From Pseudomonas sp. B21-048 (GTDB lineage Bacteria > Pseudomonadota > Gammaproteobacteria > Pseudomonadales > Pseudomonadaceae): 64,000 nucleotides of DNA. The notes below the pieces were generated by a model. That model saw nothing but the letters and a program-made list of their open reading frames with translations. It did no database searches and was not told the DNA's origin. The stretch covers positions 4,650,001-4,714,000 of the forward strand of contig NZ_CP087168.1 in the NCBI RefSeq assembly GCF_024748615.1, read 5' to 3'. Positions 47,991 to 58,062 of the stretch are shown one piece after another; the first letter of the stretch is position 1; each line of letters opens with the position of its first letter. A program made the position numbers and the translations under genes.

Positions 47991-48608
47991 ATGTTTTTGC
48001 GCCACTTCATCATTTTCAGTTTCATCGCCTTGCTCGCCGGTTGCGCGGGTTTTGGCGCCCGTGAGTCGGTCCAGGGCCAAGGCAACACGGCCCAATGGCG
48101 CGAGCACAAACAGCAACTGACCGGCCTCGACGGCTGGCAGATCAACGGCAAGATCGGCATCCGCGCGCCAAAAGATTCGGGCAGCGGCACGTTGTTCTGG
48201 TTGCAACGCCAGGATTACTACGACATCCGCCTCTCCGGACCACTGGGCCGTGGCGCGGCCCGCTTGACCGGTCGCCCCGGCAAAGTCTCGCTGGAAGTGG
48301 CCAATCAGGGCCGCTATGACGCGCGAACCCCGGAAGCCCTGGTTGAAGAACAACTGGGCTGGAAATTGCCGGTGTCCCATTTGGCGTGGTGGGTTCGCGG
48401 GCTCCCGGCCCCGGACAGCAAAAGTCGCCTGACCCTCGACGTCGACAGCCGCCTGGCCAATCTCGAACAGGACGGATGGAAGGTCGAATACCTCAGTTAT
48501 GCCGAGCAAAACGGCTACTGGTTGCCCGAGCGAATCAAACTGCATGGCACCGACCTTGATGTCACGCTGGTGATCAAGGAATGGCAACCACGCAAACTGG
48601 GGCAATGA
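47991..48608 (+). CDS. lolB: Outer-membrane lipoprotein LolB
   Basis: A 205-residue lipoprotein that accepts lipoproteins from LolA and inserts them into the outer membrane. The signal peptide [18 protein letters not shown] gives a lipidated Cys 18. The body includes [12 protein letters not shown] and [13 protein letters not shown] blocks and ends WQPRKLGQ. It sits between the TPR gene and ispE, in the order typical of gamma-proteobacteria. Confidence 0.92.
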   Translation: MFLRHFIIFSFIALLAGCAGFGARESVQGQGNTAQWREHKQQLTGLDGWQINGKIGIRAPKDSGSGTLFWLQRQDYYDIRLSGPLGRGAARLTGRPGKVSLEVANQGRYDARTPEALVEEQLGWKLPVSHLAWWVRGLPAPDSKSRLTLDVDSRLANLEQDGWKVEYLSYAEQNGYWLPERIKLHGTDLDVTLVIKEWQPRKLGQ

Positions 48609-48610
48609 AC

Positions 48611-49462
48611 ATGACTGCGCCACGCCTGACATTGCCCTCGCCCGCCAAGCTCAATCTGATGCTGCATATCCTGGGTCGCCGTGAAGACGGTTACCACGAG
48701 TTGCAGACGATTTTTCAGTTCCTCGATTACGGCGATGAAATCACCTTCGCCGTTCGCGACGATGGTGTGATTCGGTTGCACACCGAATTCGCCGACGTCC
48801 CTCACGACAGCAACCTGATCGTCAAAGCCGCAAAAAAACTTCAGGAACAATCCGGCTGTTCGCTGGGTGTCGACATCTGGATCGAAAAAATCCTGCCCAT
48901 GGGCGGTGGAATCGGTGGCGGCAGCTCGAATGCGGCGACCACATTGCTGGGCCTCAATCATCTTTGGCAACTGGGCTGGGATGAGGATCGGCTGGCCGCA
49001 CTGGGCCTTACACTTGGCGCCGACGTCCCGGTTTTCGTGCGCGGTCACGCGGCTTTCGCCGAGGGCGTGGGGGAGAAACTCACCCCTGTAGAGCCCATCG
49101 AGCCGTGGTATCTCGTGCTGGTGCCGCAAGTATCTGTAAGTACAGCAGAAATTTTTTCAGATCCACTGTTGACACGCAACACTCCTCCCATTAAAGTGCG
49201 CCCCGTTCCCAAGGGAAACAGTCGAAATGACTGCTTACCGGTAGTCGCAAGGCGTTATCCAGATGTACGTAACGCATTGGATTTGTTAGGTAAATTTACC
49301 GAAGCAAAACTCACCGGAACTGGAAGTTGTGTGTTTGGGGGCTTCCCAAGCAAAGCTGAAGCTGATAAAGTCTCGGCCCTTCTGACAGAGACCCTTACAG
49401 GGTTTGTAGCAAAAGGAAGCAACATTTCGATGTTGCATCGCAAGCTGCAAAGTCTGCTCTAA
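48611..49462 (+). CDS. ispE: 4-diphosphocytidyl-2-C-methyl-D-erythritol kinase
   Basis: A 283-residue GHMP kinase of the MEP isoprenoid pathway. The N-terminal [20 protein letters not shown] and the ATP loop [14 protein letters not shown] are diagnostic. An ATG six bases earlier (48605), overlapping the lolB stop as ATGA, is an equally possible start. The last third (from about 49130) is visibly more AT-rich than the first. tRNA-Gln follows 37 bp later. Confidence 0.94.
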   Translation: MTAPRLTLPSPAKLNLMLHILGRREDGYHELQTIFQFLDYGDEITFAVRDDGVIRLHTEFADVPHDSNLIVKAAKKLQEQSGCSLGVDIWIEKILPMGGGIGGGSSNAATTLLGLNHLWQLGWDEDRLAALGLTLGADVPVFVRGHAAFAEGVGEKLTPVEPIEPWYLVLVPQVSVSTAEIFSDPLLTRNTPPIKVRPVPKGNSRNDCLPVVARRYPDVRNALDLLGKFTEAKLTGTGSCVFGGFPSKAEADKVSALLTETLTGFVAKGSNISMLHRKLQSLL

Positions 49463-49499
49463 AAGGAATCGAGTACTGGGTACTCGTTGCAACAGATAC

Positions 49500-49574
49500 A
49501 GGGGCGTCGCCAAGCGGTAAGGCAGCAGGTTTTGATCCTGCCATGCGTTGGTTCGAATCCAGCCGCCCCTGCCA
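49500..49574 (+). tRNA. tRNA-Gln (anticodon TTG)
   Basis: A 75-base cloverleaf with acceptor AGGGGCG / CGCCCCT, anticodon loop TTTTGAT within stem GCAGG / CCTGC, T-arm GGTTCGAATCC and an encoded CCA. Its position between ispE and prs is conserved in Pseudomonas. Confidence 0.97.
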
Positions 49575-49620
49575 TTTTCCTATACTCATCCAGGTTACCC
49601 TCAGCCTTCAGGTACTGCGC

Positions 49621-50562
49621 GTGTCCAAGATGATGGTCTTTACGGGGAACGCTAACCCCGATCTGGCTCGGCGTGTTGTACGTCAGCTGCATATCCCTCT
49701 CGGTGACATCTCTGTCGGTAAATTCTCCGACGGCGAAATTACAGCCGAGATCAATGAAAACGTCCGCGGTAAAGACGTCTTCATTATTCAGCCGACTTGC
49801 GCTCCGACCAACGATAATCTGATGGAACTGGTAGTGATGGCTGATGCCTTCCGCCGCTCCTCGGCTACTCGTATCACTGCTGTTATTCCTTACTTTGGTT
49901 ATGCCCGTCAGGATCGCCGTCCGCGTTCCGCACGTGTGGCTATCAGCGCGAAGGTTGTCGCTGACATGCTTACCGTAGTCGGCATCGACCGTGTTCTCAC
50001 GGTTGATCTGCATGCTGACCAGATTCAGGGTTTCTTCGATATTCCGGTAGATAACATCTACGGCTCCCCGGTACTGGTGGATGACATTGAAGATCAGCGC
50101 TTCGAAAACCTGATGATCGTGTCCCCGGACATTGGCGGCGTCGTGCGTGCACGGGCTGTTGCCAAATCCCTGGGCGTGGATCTCGGGATCATCGACAAAC
50201 GCCGTGAGAAAGCCAATCACTCTGAAGTGATGCATATCATCGGTGATGTCGAAGGGCGTACCTGTATTCTGGTCGATGACATGGTCGATACCGCCGGCAC
50301 TCTGTGCCACGCGGCGAAGGCCCTGAAAGAGCATGGCGCTGCCAAGGTTTTCGCCTACTGCACGCACCCTGTGCTGTCGGGTCGGGCGATCGAAAACATT
50401 GAAAATTCCGTGCTGGATGAGCTGGTGGTGACGAACACCATCCCGCTGTCCGCTGCAGCACAAGCCTGTGCACGTATCCGTCAACTGGATATCGCACCGG
50501 TAGTTGCCGAGGCGGTCCGCCGCATCAGCAATGAAGAATCGATCAGCGCGATGTTCCGTTAA
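49621..50562 (+). CDS. prs: Ribose-phosphate pyrophosphokinase
   Basis: A 313-residue enzyme making PRPP from ribose-5-phosphate and ATP, feeding purine, pyrimidine (hpt and upp in this window), His and Trp synthesis. The start is GTG 49621, giving (M)[15 protein letters not shown] as in the family. Motifs are [16 protein letters not shown], the PRPP signature [15 protein letters not shown] and [11 protein letters not shown]. An earlier ATG would read through the tRNA. It is followed by a strong terminator. Confidence 0.96.
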   Translation: MSKMMVFTGNANPDLARRVVRQLHIPLGDISVGKFSDGEITAEINENVRGKDVFIIQPTCAPTNDNLMELVVMADAFRRSSATRITAVIPYFGYARQDRRPRSARVAISAKVVADMLTVVGIDRVLTVDLHADQIQGFFDIPVDNIYGSPVLVDDIEDQRFENLMIVSPDIGGVVRARAVAKSLGVDLGIIDKRREKANHSEVMHIIGDVEGRTCILVDDMVDTAGTLCHAAKALKEHGAAKVFAYCTHPVLSGRAIENIENSVLDELVVTNTIPLSAAAQACARIRQLDIAPVVAEAVRRISNEESISAMFR

Positions 50563-50595
50563 GGGCCCTGCCCTTTTCATTACATCTCGTTGACG

Positions 50596-50640
50596 AAAAG
50601 CGCCCCGCCCCGGCATTCCTGTCGGGGCGGGGCTTTTTTG
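50596..50640 (+). terminator. Rho-independent terminator after prs
   Basis: Stem AAAAGCGCCCCGCCCCG / CGGGGCGGGGCTTTTTT with loop around GCATTCCTGT, ending in a T-run. Confidence 0.95.
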
Positions 50641-50704
50641 CCCATATCGCCTTTAGCGCTGGTCGCAAACGCTGGGGCGAATGTGGTTATTTTGGAGATA
50701 CAAC

Positions 50705-51304
50705 ATGAACGATTTTACTCTGAATGCTGAAGTGCGTTCCGACCTGGGGAAAGGTGCGAGCCGCCGCCTGCGTCGTCTCGCAAGCCTGGTTCCAGCTGTA
50801 GTTTACGGTGGCGAAAAAGCCCCTGAATCCATCAGCATGCTGGCTAAAGAAGTTGCCAAACTGCTCGAAAACGAAGCGGCTTACAGCCACATCATCGAGC
50901 TGAACGTTGGCGGCACCAAGCAAAACGTAATCATCAAGGCTCTGCAGCGTCACCCGGCCAAAGGCCACGTGATGCACGCTGACTTCGTACGTGTAGTTGC
51001 CGGCCAAAAGCTGACCGCTATCGTTCCAGTGCACTTCATCAACGAAGCTGCTCCGGTGAAGAAAGGCGGCGAGATTTCGCACGTTGTTGCTGAGATCGAA
51101 GTGTCTTGCCTGCCAAAAGACCTGCCTGAATTCATCGAAGTTGACCTGGCTAACGCCGAAGTCGGCGCGATCATTCACTTGTCCGACATCACCGCCCCTA
51201 AAGGCGTTGAGTTTGTTGCTCTGGCTCACGGTAACGACCTGGCTGTTGCCAACGTTCACGCTCCACGTGTTGCTCCAGAAGCTACTGAAGGCGCAGCAGA
51301 GTAA
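50705..51304 (+). CDS. rplY: 50S ribosomal protein L25 (Ctc/TL5 form)
   Basis: A 199-residue long form of L25, binding 5S rRNA. Residues 1-95 are the L25 core ([25 protein letters not shown]); the rest is the TL5-type C-terminal beta domain. The C-terminus is short and Ala/Glu-rich (EATEGAAE). GGAG precedes ATG 50705; an earlier frame start at 50681 is rejected. T-rich codon choices fit a highly expressed gene. Confidence 0.95.
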   Translation: MNDFTLNAEVRSDLGKGASRRLRRLASLVPAVVYGGEKAPESISMLAKEVAKLLENEAAYSHIIELNVGGTKQNVIIKALQRHPAKGHVMHADFVRVVAGQKLTAIVPVHFINEAAPVKKGGEISHVVAEIEVSCLPKDLPEFIEVDLANAEVGAIIHLSDITAPKGVEFVALAHGNDLAVANVHAPRVAPEATEGAAE

Positions 51305-51387
51305 TTTCACTCTGTTCGCCGGAGTGACCGGAAACATCGCGGACTAGAGCGTAGCGAGAAAGCGGGCGAGAACGCGGAGTTTACATA

Positions 51388-51477
51388 ATGGTAAATGAGC
51401 ACTTGTCGTCCACTTTCGCCGCACTCCCTGATTGCGGCGACGTTATCCACCACTCCAAGGAAGGGCCCCTATCGTGA
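51388..51477 (+). CDS. Putative 29-residue leader peptide upstream of pth
   Basis: The frame ATG 51388 to TGA 51475-51477 encodes [19 protein letters not shown] then [16 protein letters not shown] stands eight bases before the ATG, and the stop overlaps the pth GTG start (GTGA), an arrangement that couples translation. It has no homologue known to me and may be chance. Confidence 0.4.
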   Translation: MVNEHLSSTFAALPDCGDVIHHSKEGPLS

Positions 51478-52058
51478 CTGCCATCAAACTGATCGTTGGC
51501 CTGGGAAATCCAGGTGCTGAATACGAACAGACCCGGCATAACGCAGGGGCCCTTTTTGTTGAGCGCATCGCGCACGCGCAGGGTGTCAACCTTGTGGCCG
51601 ATCGCAAATATTTCGGCCTGACCGGGCGCTATTCGCATCAGGGTCAGGATGTTCGTCTGTTGATTCCCACCACCTACATGAACCGCAGCGGCCAGGCCGT
51701 CGCGGCACTTGCCGGCTTCTTCCGCATCAAGCCTGAAGAAATCCTGGTGGCGCATGACGAACTCGATCTGCCCCCGGGCGTTGCCAAGCTCAAACAGGGC
51801 GGCGGCCATGGCGGTCACAATGGGTTGCGCGACATCATCGCGCAACTGGGCAATCAGAATACCTTTCACCGCTTGCGGCTTGGCATTGGCCACCCGGGCG
51901 TTGCCAGTATGGTTTCAAATTTCGTCCTGGGTCGTGCGCCACGCGCCGAACAGGAAAAACTCGATGCCAGCATCGACTTTGCCCTCGGCGTGCTGCCGGA
52001 TATCCTCGCCGGTGAATGGAACCGCGCGATGAAAAACCTGCACAGCCAGAAGGCCTGA
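51474..52058 (+). CDS. pth: Peptidyl-tRNA hydrolase
   Basis: A 194-residue enzyme that frees tRNA from prematurely released peptidyl-tRNA. The start is GTG 51474, giving (M)[19 protein letters not shown]; the catalytic His is in TRHNAGALF, with [13 protein letters not shown] downstream. AAGGAAGGG lies before the start. The annotated long frame begins 42 bp earlier without family similarity. ychF follows 22 bp later, a widespread pair. Confidence 0.95.
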   Translation: MTAIKLIVGLGNPGAEYEQTRHNAGALFVERIAHAQGVNLVADRKYFGLTGRYSHQGQDVRLLIPTTYMNRSGQAVAALAGFFRIKPEEILVAHDELDLPPGVAKLKQGGGHGGHNGLRDIIAQLGNQNTFHRLRLGIGHPGVASMVSNFVLGRAPRAEQEKLDASIDFALGVLPDILAGEWNRAMKNLHSQKA

Positions 52059-52080
52059 CTTTTACCCGAGGGGAAACACC

Positions 52081-53181
52081 ATGGGATTCAATTGCGGCAT
52101 CGTCGGCCTGCCTAACGTCGGCAAGTCCACCCTGTTCAACGCCCTGACCAAATCCGGGATCGCGGCCGAAAACTTTCCCTTCTGCACCATTGAGCCGAAC
52201 ACCGGTATCGTGCCGATGCCGGATCCGCGCCTGGATGCCCTGGCGGTCATCGTCAATCCCAAGCGCATCCTGCCGACCACCATGGAATTCGTCGACATCG
52301 CTGGCCTCGTTGCTGGCGCTTCGAAAGGTGAAGGCCTGGGCAACAAATTCCTCGCCAACATCCGCGAGACCGATGCCATCGCCCACGTGGTCCGCTGCTT
52401 CGAAGACGAGAACGTGATTCACGTCTCCAACAGCGTCGACCCGAAACGCGACATCGAAATCATCGACCTGGAACTGATCTTCGCCGACCTCGACAGCTGC
52501 GAGAAGCAGCTGCAGAAAGTTGCCCGCAACGCCAAGGGTGGTGACAAGGACGCCGTAGTCCAGAAAGGCCTGCTGGAACAGCTGATCGCTCACTTCACCC
52601 TCGGCAAGCCAGCGCGCACGCTAATGAAGAACATGGGCGCCGACGACAAAGCGGTGATTCGTGGCTTCCACCTGCTGACCACCAAGCCGGTCATGTACAT
52701 CGCCAACGTCGCTGAAGACGGTTTCGAGAACAACCCGCTGCTGGACATCGTCAAAGCCATCGCCGAAGAAGAAGGCGCCATGGTGGTTCCGGTCTGCAAC
52801 AAGATCGAAGCTGAAATCGCCGAACTGGAAGACGGCGAAGAGAAAGACATGTTTCTCGAAGCCCTGGGCCTCGAAGAGCCTGGCCTGAACCGCGTAATCC
52901 GCGCCGGCTACGACATGCTGCACCTGCAGACCTACTTCACCGCCGGTGTCGAAGAAGTCCGCGCCTGGACCGTCCGCGTCGGTGCCACCGCACCACAAGC
53001 CGCCGGCGTGATCCACACCGACTTCGAAAAAGGCTTCATCCGCGCTGAGGTCATCGCCTACGACGACTTCATTCAGTACAAGGGCGAAGCCGGCACCAAA
53101 GAAGCCGGTAAATGGCGCCTGGAAGGCAAGGACTACATCGTTAAAGATGGCGACGTGATGCACTTCCGTTTCAACGTCTAA
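52081..53181 (+). CDS. ychF: Redox-regulated ATPase/GTPase YchF
   Basis: A 366-residue Obg-family P-loop protein that prefers ATP and associates with ribosomes. The P-loop is [14 protein letters not shown] (about residues 7-20), then [19 protein letters not shown], a coiled-coil insert and a C-terminal TGS domain ([16 protein letters not shown] to the end). It is co-transcribed with pth and ends at a strong hairpin. Confidence 0.95.
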   Translation: MGFNCGIVGLPNVGKSTLFNALTKSGIAAENFPFCTIEPNTGIVPMPDPRLDALAVIVNPKRILPTTMEFVDIAGLVAGASKGEGLGNKFLANIRETDAIAHVVRCFEDENVIHVSNSVDPKRDIEIIDLELIFADLDSCEKQLQKVARNAKGGDKDAVVQKGLLEQLIAHFTLGKPARTLMKNMGADDKAVIRGFHLLTTKPVMYIANVAEDGFENNPLLDIVKAIAEEEGAMVVPVCNKIEAEIAELEDGEEKDMFLEALGLEEPGLNRVIRAGYDMLHLQTYFTAGVEEVRAWTVRVGATAPQAAGVIHTDFEKGFIRAEVIAYDDFIQYKGEAGTKEAGKWRLEGKDYIVKDGDVMHFRFNV

Positions 53182-53239
53182 CTTGTAGCTGGCATTGCAG
53201 GTGATTGCTTAGGGTTGCGAGACAGTCCTTTAATCATCC

Positions 53240-53267
53240 CGAAAGCCCCCATTTATGGGGGCTTTCG
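53240..53267. terminator. Hairpin after ychF
   Basis: A perfect 13-bp inverted repeat CGAAAGCCCCCAT-TT-ATGGGGGCTTTCG. The GGGGGCTTTC arm provides a short T stretch, so it probably terminates the pth-ychF transcript. Confidence 0.85.
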
Positions 53268-53385
53268 CGTTTCTATGGCATGCATGAGATTGCAGCAGCA
53301 TGCAGAAAAAAACGACTACACCGGTGTATATGATTCTTGGGCAGACCGTTTTTAGGTCTGGCAGAATTGCGCAAAACCACTACCC

Positions 53386-53472
53386 ATGACGATCACCTTG
53401 TTGGCCGCTGCAAGCGCCATCTTCGACGGCCTGCTCGCCGAGTTTGTAAAAGAGGAACAACCCAATGAGTAA
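53386..53472 (+). CDS. Putative 28-residue ORF overlapping the chrA start
   Basis: ATG 53386 to TAA 53472 encodes MTITLLAAASAIFDGLLAE then FVKEEQPNE and overlaps the chrA start. It has no ribosome site of its own, so it may be fortuitous; if translated it could tune chrA translation. Confidence 0.25.
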   Translation: MTITLLAAASAIFDGLLAEFVKEEQPNE

Positions 53473-54821
53473 GGTTTGCGAATCAGCGGTTGAAGTGGAT
53501 CTGTCGAGGCCCGAAGCGATCAGTTTGCGTGAGGCGTTCTGGTTCTGGCTGAAGCTCGGCTTCATCAGCTTCGGCGGGCCAGCGGGGCAGATTTCGATCA
53601 TGCATCAAGAGCTGGTGGAACGCCGGCGCTGGATTTCCGAGCGGCGCTTTCTACACGCCCTCAATTACTGCATGTTGCTGCCTGGGCCCGAGGCCCAGCA
53701 GTTGGCGACCTACATTGGCTGGCTGATGCATCGAACCCGGGGTGGCCTGATCGCCGGAGCGCTGTTCGTGTTGCCCTCGCTGTTCATCCTGATCGCTTTA
53801 TCCTGGATGTACATTGCCTTCGGCGAAGTGCCTGTTGTGGCCGGACTCTTCTATGGCATCAAGCCTGCGGTGACGGCCATCGTCGTGCAGGCGGCTCATC
53901 GAATTGGCTCACGGGCGCTGAAGAACAACTGGCTGTGGGCCATGCCGGCGGCGTCGTTTACCGCCATCTTCGCCTTCAATGTCCCGTTCCCGCTGATCGT
54001 GCTGGGAGCAGCTTTGATCGGTTATGTCGGCGGACGCCTGGCGCCGGAGAAGTTCACAGTCGGGGGGCATAATGCCGCCAAAAAATCCTTCGGCCCGGCC
54101 TTGATCGATGACGCCCCCCCTCTCCCGAACATGCCCGCTTCAGCTGGCTGAAACTGGTGCTGTTGGCACTCATCGGCGCAGTGCTGTGGGCCTTGCCGAT
54201 GGGGCCCTGACCGCGCTCTTTGGTTGGGAAGGTACCTTGACCCAGATGGGCTGGTTCTTTACCAAGGCCGCGTTGCTGACGTTCGGCGGCGCATATGCCG
54301 TGCTGCCTTACGTTTATCAGGGCGCCGTCGGCCACTATGGCTGGTTGACCCCGACCCAGATGATCGACGGCCTGGCACTGGGGGAAACCACTCCAGGGCC
54401 GCTGATCATGGTGGTGGCTTTCGTCGGTTTTGTCGGGGCCTATGTCTCGCAAGTGTTCGGCGCCGATCAAGTGTTCCTGGCCGGTGCCATTGCGGCCAGC
54501 CTGGTGACCTGGTTCACCTTCCTGCCTTCATTCCTGTTCATTCTCGCCGGCGGCCCGCTGGTGGAGTCGACCCACAATGAACTCAAGTTCACCGCGCCGC
54601 TGACCGGGATTACGGCTGCGGTGGTCGGGGTAATCCTCAATTTGGCGTGTTTCTTCGGCTACCATGTGCTGTGGCCAACAGGTTTCAGCGGCGGTCTGGA
54701 CTGGCCTTCCGCCCTGATAGCGATTGCGGCGGCGATTGCCTTGTTCCGCTTCAAGCGCGGCGTGATTCAGGTACTGATGGCCTGCGCGCTCGTCGGTTTG
54801 GCGGTGCATCTGCTGCGTTAG
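53465..54821 (+). pseudogene. chrA: Chromate transporter ChrA, doubly frameshifted
   Basis: The two halves of a long-chain ChrA lie in different frames. The first half starts at ATG 53465 (MSKVCESAVEVDLSRPEAIS) with GAGG upstream and carries the ChrA block FGGPAGQISIMHQEL. The second half carries [17 protein letters not shown] and [17 protein letters not shown]. Between them the middle frame [19 protein letters not shown] needs one extra C in C7 (54114-54120) and one extra G in GGGG (54201-54204) for full continuity. Real decay and sequencing error are both possible. ChrA exports chromate; intact genes are about 450 residues. Confidence 0.85.
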
Positions 54822-54928
54822 GGCGCTGCCTTTATCCAGCAAGCAGTCAGTGATCTCCCCACCATTCGATGAAAGCCTGCGCGCCTATTTCTTGAGCTGC
54901 CACTGCCCTGGTTTAGGCTGATCCAACA

Positions 54929-54941
54929 CCCCCCTGGGGGG
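54929..54941. promoter_or_regulatory. C6-T-G6 palindrome, candidate CsoR/RcnR-family operator
   Basis: CCCCCCTGGGGGG followed by ATATC, 89 bp upstream of the His-tailed MFS gene. G/C-tract palindromes of this kind are bound by CsoR/RcnR/FrmR (DUF156) repressors. No such repressor gene is in the window. Confidence 0.45.
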
Positions 54942-55029
54942 ATATCAGATCACCTGCAAACGAGTCACTCTCTTTCTTCAAGAAACATTCGACAACCAAG
55001 TGATCAAACGCCTTGCCATATGAGATGCC

Positions 55030-56364
55030 ATGCTGAAAATCCTCACCAACCAAACCTACCGTCATCTTTTCCTCGCCCAAGTGATTGCGTTGGTAGGTAC
55101 AGGCCTTGCGACCGTCGCATTGGGGCTGCTGGCCTTCGACCTTGCAGGCGCCCAAGCGGGTGCAGTCCTCGGCACAGCGCTAGCGATCAAAATGACGGCC
55201 TATATCGGCGTTGCGCCGATCGCCGCGGCTTTTGCAGAGCGCTTGCCACGCAAGGCGATGTTGGTCTCACTGGACTTGGTACGGGCCCTGGTCGCGCTTG
55301 CTCTGCCGTTCGTGACAGAGATCTGGCAGGTCTACGTGCTGATTTTCGTCCTGCAATCGGCCTCGGCCTCGTTCACCCCGACATTTCAAGCGACCATTCC
55401 GGACATACTGCCGGATGAGGACGACTACACCCGAGCACTGTCACTGTCGCGCCTGGCCTACGATCTCGAGAGCGTCGCCAGTCCAATGCTTGCCGCTGCG
55501 TTGCTGACCGTGGTCAGCTTCCATAGCCTGTTCGTCGGCACGGTCATCGGTTTTCTTGCCTCGGCAGCGCTGGTCTCGACAGTGCTGCTGCCGAAGGCGA
55601 AGCAGACGCCACGGCGCAGTATTTACGAGCGAACGACCCGCGGCATGCGCATCTTCCTGGCGACGCCTCGTTTGCGTGGATTGTTGGCGCTGAACCTGAC
55701 GGTAGCGGCCGCCAGTGCCATGGTCATCGTCAATACGGTGGTGCTGGTCCAATCGCGCTTCGCTTTGCCTCAGAGCTTCACAGCACTGGCGCTGGCCGCG
55801 TTCGGCGGTGGCTCCATGATCGCTGCCCTGGTGTTGCCTCGTTTGTTGAAAGGCATCAAGGACCGAACGGCAATGCTGTTTGGCGCAGGGATACTGGTTG
55901 TCGGCCTGGCCATTGGCATCAACCTGACCACCTACAACTTTCTGCTGCCGTTGTGGGTGCTGCTGGGCATAGGCTATTCGCTGGCCCAGACCCCGAGCGG
56001 TCGCCTGTTGCGTCGCTCGGCGCATGCCGAGGACCGCCCTGCACTGTTTGCCGCCCAATTTTCCTTGTCCCACGCTTGTTGGTTGATTACCTACCCATTG
56101 GCGGGATGGCTGGGCGCCGATATCAGCCTGACTGCATCGTTTATCGGGCTCGCCCTGTTAGCAGGTAGCGCATTGTTGGTCAGCATGGTGATCTGGCGTC
56201 CAGCGCATGATCTGGAATCAATCAAACATACCCATGAGGACCTCCCGGACAATCACATACACCTGAGGGAGTACGGTGGCACCGATCATCGACATCCCTA
56301 TGTCATCGATGACCAGCATCCTCGTTGGCCGAACAAGCAACGCACCCGCATCGATTCTCAGTGA
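55030..56364 (+). CDS. MFS transporter with His-rich C-terminus
   Basis: A 444-residue major facilitator beginning MLKILTNQTYRHLFLAQVIA with about 12 hydrophobic helices. The C-terminal 45 residues are cytosolic and rich in His and acids (HTHEDLPDNHIHLREYGGT, DHRHPYVIDDQHPRWP). This is like NreB-type nickel exporters and other metal-linked MFS proteins, so a metal role is plausible but unproven. It lies downstream of broken chrA and a G/C-tract palindrome. The ATG has a weak AGATGCC context. Confidence 0.8.
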   Translation: MLKILTNQTYRHLFLAQVIALVGTGLATVALGLLAFDLAGAQAGAVLGTALAIKMTAYIGVAPIAAAFAERLPRKAMLVSLDLVRALVALALPFVTEIWQVYVLIFVLQSASASFTPTFQATIPDILPDEDDYTRALSLSRLAYDLESVASPMLAAALLTVVSFHSLFVGTVIGFLASAALVSTVLLPKAKQTPRRSIYERTTRGMRIFLATPRLRGLLALNLTVAAASAMVIVNTVVLVQSRFALPQSFTALALAAFGGGSMIAALVLPRLLKGIKDRTAMLFGAGILVVGLAIGINLTTYNFLLPLWVLLGIGYSLAQTPSGRLLRRSAHAEDRPALFAAQFSLSHACWLITYPLAGWLGADISLTASFIGLALLAGSALLVSMVIWRPAHDLESIKHTHEDLPDNHIHLREYGGTDHRHPYVIDDQHPRWPNKQRTRIDSQ

Positions 56365-56418
56365 TGCCGCATGCTGTTTAGTCGAGCGTTTTAATGATTA
56401 CCTGTTTAGAGTCCTTTT

Positions 56419-57732
56419 ATGACAGCCCATATTTATCCACAACCCGGTCGCTTTTCCCGGGCTGATTACAAGACCCAGGGACTGGCGGCATTGGGTGGTG
56501 CGCTGGAAATCTATGATTTCATCATCTTTGTGTTCTTTGCCCTGACCCTCAGCCAGTTGTTCTTTCCGCCAGAGATGCCTGAGTGGCTGCGCTTGCTGCA
56601 AAGCTTCGGGATTTTCGTTACCGGCTATCTGGCACGCCCGCTGGGCGGCATTCTGATGGCCCATTTCGCTGATCGGGTGGGTCGCAAGCGGGTGTTCAGC
56701 CTGAGCATTCTGATGATGGCTTTGCCCTGCCTGTTGATCGGAATCATGCCGACCTATGATCAGATCGGTTACTGGGCGCCCTTGATCCTGCTGCTATTGC
56801 GGGTGCTGCAAGGTGCCGCGGTGGGGGGTGAAGTGCCGAGCGCCTGGGTGTTCGTGGCCGAGCATGCCCCGGACGGCCATCGTGGCTATGCACTGGGTGT
56901 ATTGCAGGCCGGTTTGACGTTCGGCTATTTACTGGGAGCACTGACCGCGACCCTCCTCGCGCGGATCTACAGCCCCGCCGAAATCCTCGACTTTGCCTGG
57001 CGTTTCCCCTTCTTGCTCGGCGGAGTATTCGGGGTGATCGGGGTCTGGTTACGGCGCTGGTTGAGCGAAACTCCGGTGTTCATAGCCTTGCAGGCGCGAC
57101 GCGAGATGGATGCGGAGTTGCCATTGCTGACGGTGTTGCGCGATCACCGCAAGTCCATCCTGCCGGCGATGCTTTTGACCTGTGTGCTGACCTCGGCGGT
57201 GGTGGTGCTGGTGGTGATTACCCCGACCGTCATGCAGAAAAGCTTCGGCATGAGTGCCAGCCATACATTCGCGCTGAGCAGCCTGGGCATTGTGTTCCTG
57301 AATATCGGCTGTGTGCTGGCGGGATTACTGGTTGATCGAATCGGCGCCTGGCGCGCGGTGCTGGTTTATAGCCTGCTGCTGCCGGTAGGGACGGCGGTGC
57401 TCTACGCCAGCCTGATCAATGGCGGCTACTGGATCGGCGGGGCCTATGCCTTGGCTGGCCTGACCTGCGGCGTGGTGGGCGCCGTACCCTCGGTAATGGT
57501 GGGGTTGTTTGCGACTCGGATCCGGGTGTCCGGCATCTCGTTTACTTACAATATTGCCTATGCACTCTGGGCCAGTACCACGCCGCTGCTGCTGATCGGG
57601 CTGATGCCATGGAGCCCTTGGGTTTGCGTAGGCTATTGCGTCATCATGGGCACCGTCGGGGCCCTGATGGCATTGTTCTACGGTTTTCACTCATCGTCCT
57701 CGGCTGATGTTTCGGTGGTTACGGGCGCCTGA
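56419..57732 (+). CDS. MFS transporter, metabolite:H+ symporter (MHS) type
   Basis: A 437-residue transporter with the MHS-like opening GGALEIYDFIIFVFFALTLS and loop signature GGILMAHFADRVGRKRVF, plus VGGEVPSAWVFVAEHAP. This type carries organic acids, betaines or similar. Start 56419 follows GAGTCCTTTT, a weak site. It follows the His-tailed MFS gene by 54 bp but need not share its role. Confidence 0.85.
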   Translation: MTAHIYPQPGRFSRADYKTQGLAALGGALEIYDFIIFVFFALTLSQLFFPPEMPEWLRLLQSFGIFVTGYLARPLGGILMAHFADRVGRKRVFSLSILMMALPCLLIGIMPTYDQIGYWAPLILLLLRVLQGAAVGGEVPSAWVFVAEHAPDGHRGYALGVLQAGLTFGYLLGALTATLLARIYSPAEILDFAWRFPFLLGGVFGVIGVWLRRWLSETPVFIALQARREMDAELPLLTVLRDHRKSILPAMLLTCVLTSAVVVLVVITPTVMQKSFGMSASHTFALSSLGIVFLNIGCVLAGLLVDRIGAWRAVLVYSLLLPVGTAVLYASLINGGYWIGGAYALAGLTCGVVGAVPSVMVGLFATRIRVSGISFTYNIAYALWASTTPLLLIGLMPWSPWVCVGYCVIMGTVGALMALFYGFHSSSSADVSVVTGA

Positions 57733-57800
57733 ACCTATGGGTAAAACCAGCACAACAAATGCTATGGCGGCTCCTTTATCAGGAACCGCCACCGCTATGT

Positions 57801-58034
57801 TCACACTCGGGACTTACTCCGATTGAAGAACATCGAAGATCCCGCCCCCACTCCAGCGATTGCAAAGATCCCGACATCGATGCCGCCAATGTAGGGCGGC
57901 AGCACAAACATCACGCCAAAGCCCAAACCGACCAGAGCAATACCCAGCCATTTCCTGAGTACGTAGCTTCTTACGCAAATGTACAGCAGCATCATTCCCA
58001 CGCAGGCCAACGCATACTGACTGTAGAGGCTCAT
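57801..58034 (-). CDS. Small hydrophobic membrane protein
   Basis: A 77-residue protein with three hydrophobic stretches: MSLYSQYALACVGMMLLYIC, KWLGIALVGLGFGVMFVLPP and GIDVGIFAIAGVGAGSSMFF. The start at 58034 has AAGGAAT nine bases upstream. It is 28 bp downstream of the Fsr-like gene on the same strand. No family is recognised. Confidence 0.65.
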   Translation of the reverse strand: MSLYSQYALACVGMMLLYICVRSYVLRKWLGIALVGLGFGVMFVLPPYIGGIDVGIFAIAGVGAGSSMFFNRSKSRV

Positions 58035-58062
58035 GGGCCTATATTCCTTGGGACTTGATGAT

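Noticed and set aside
54108..54821. The two chrA frames as a natural pair of short-chain chromate transporter genes.
   Set aside because: The second frame has no credible start or ribosome site, and the intervening 90 bp encodes ChrA-like sequence in a third frame, so a broken single gene fits better.
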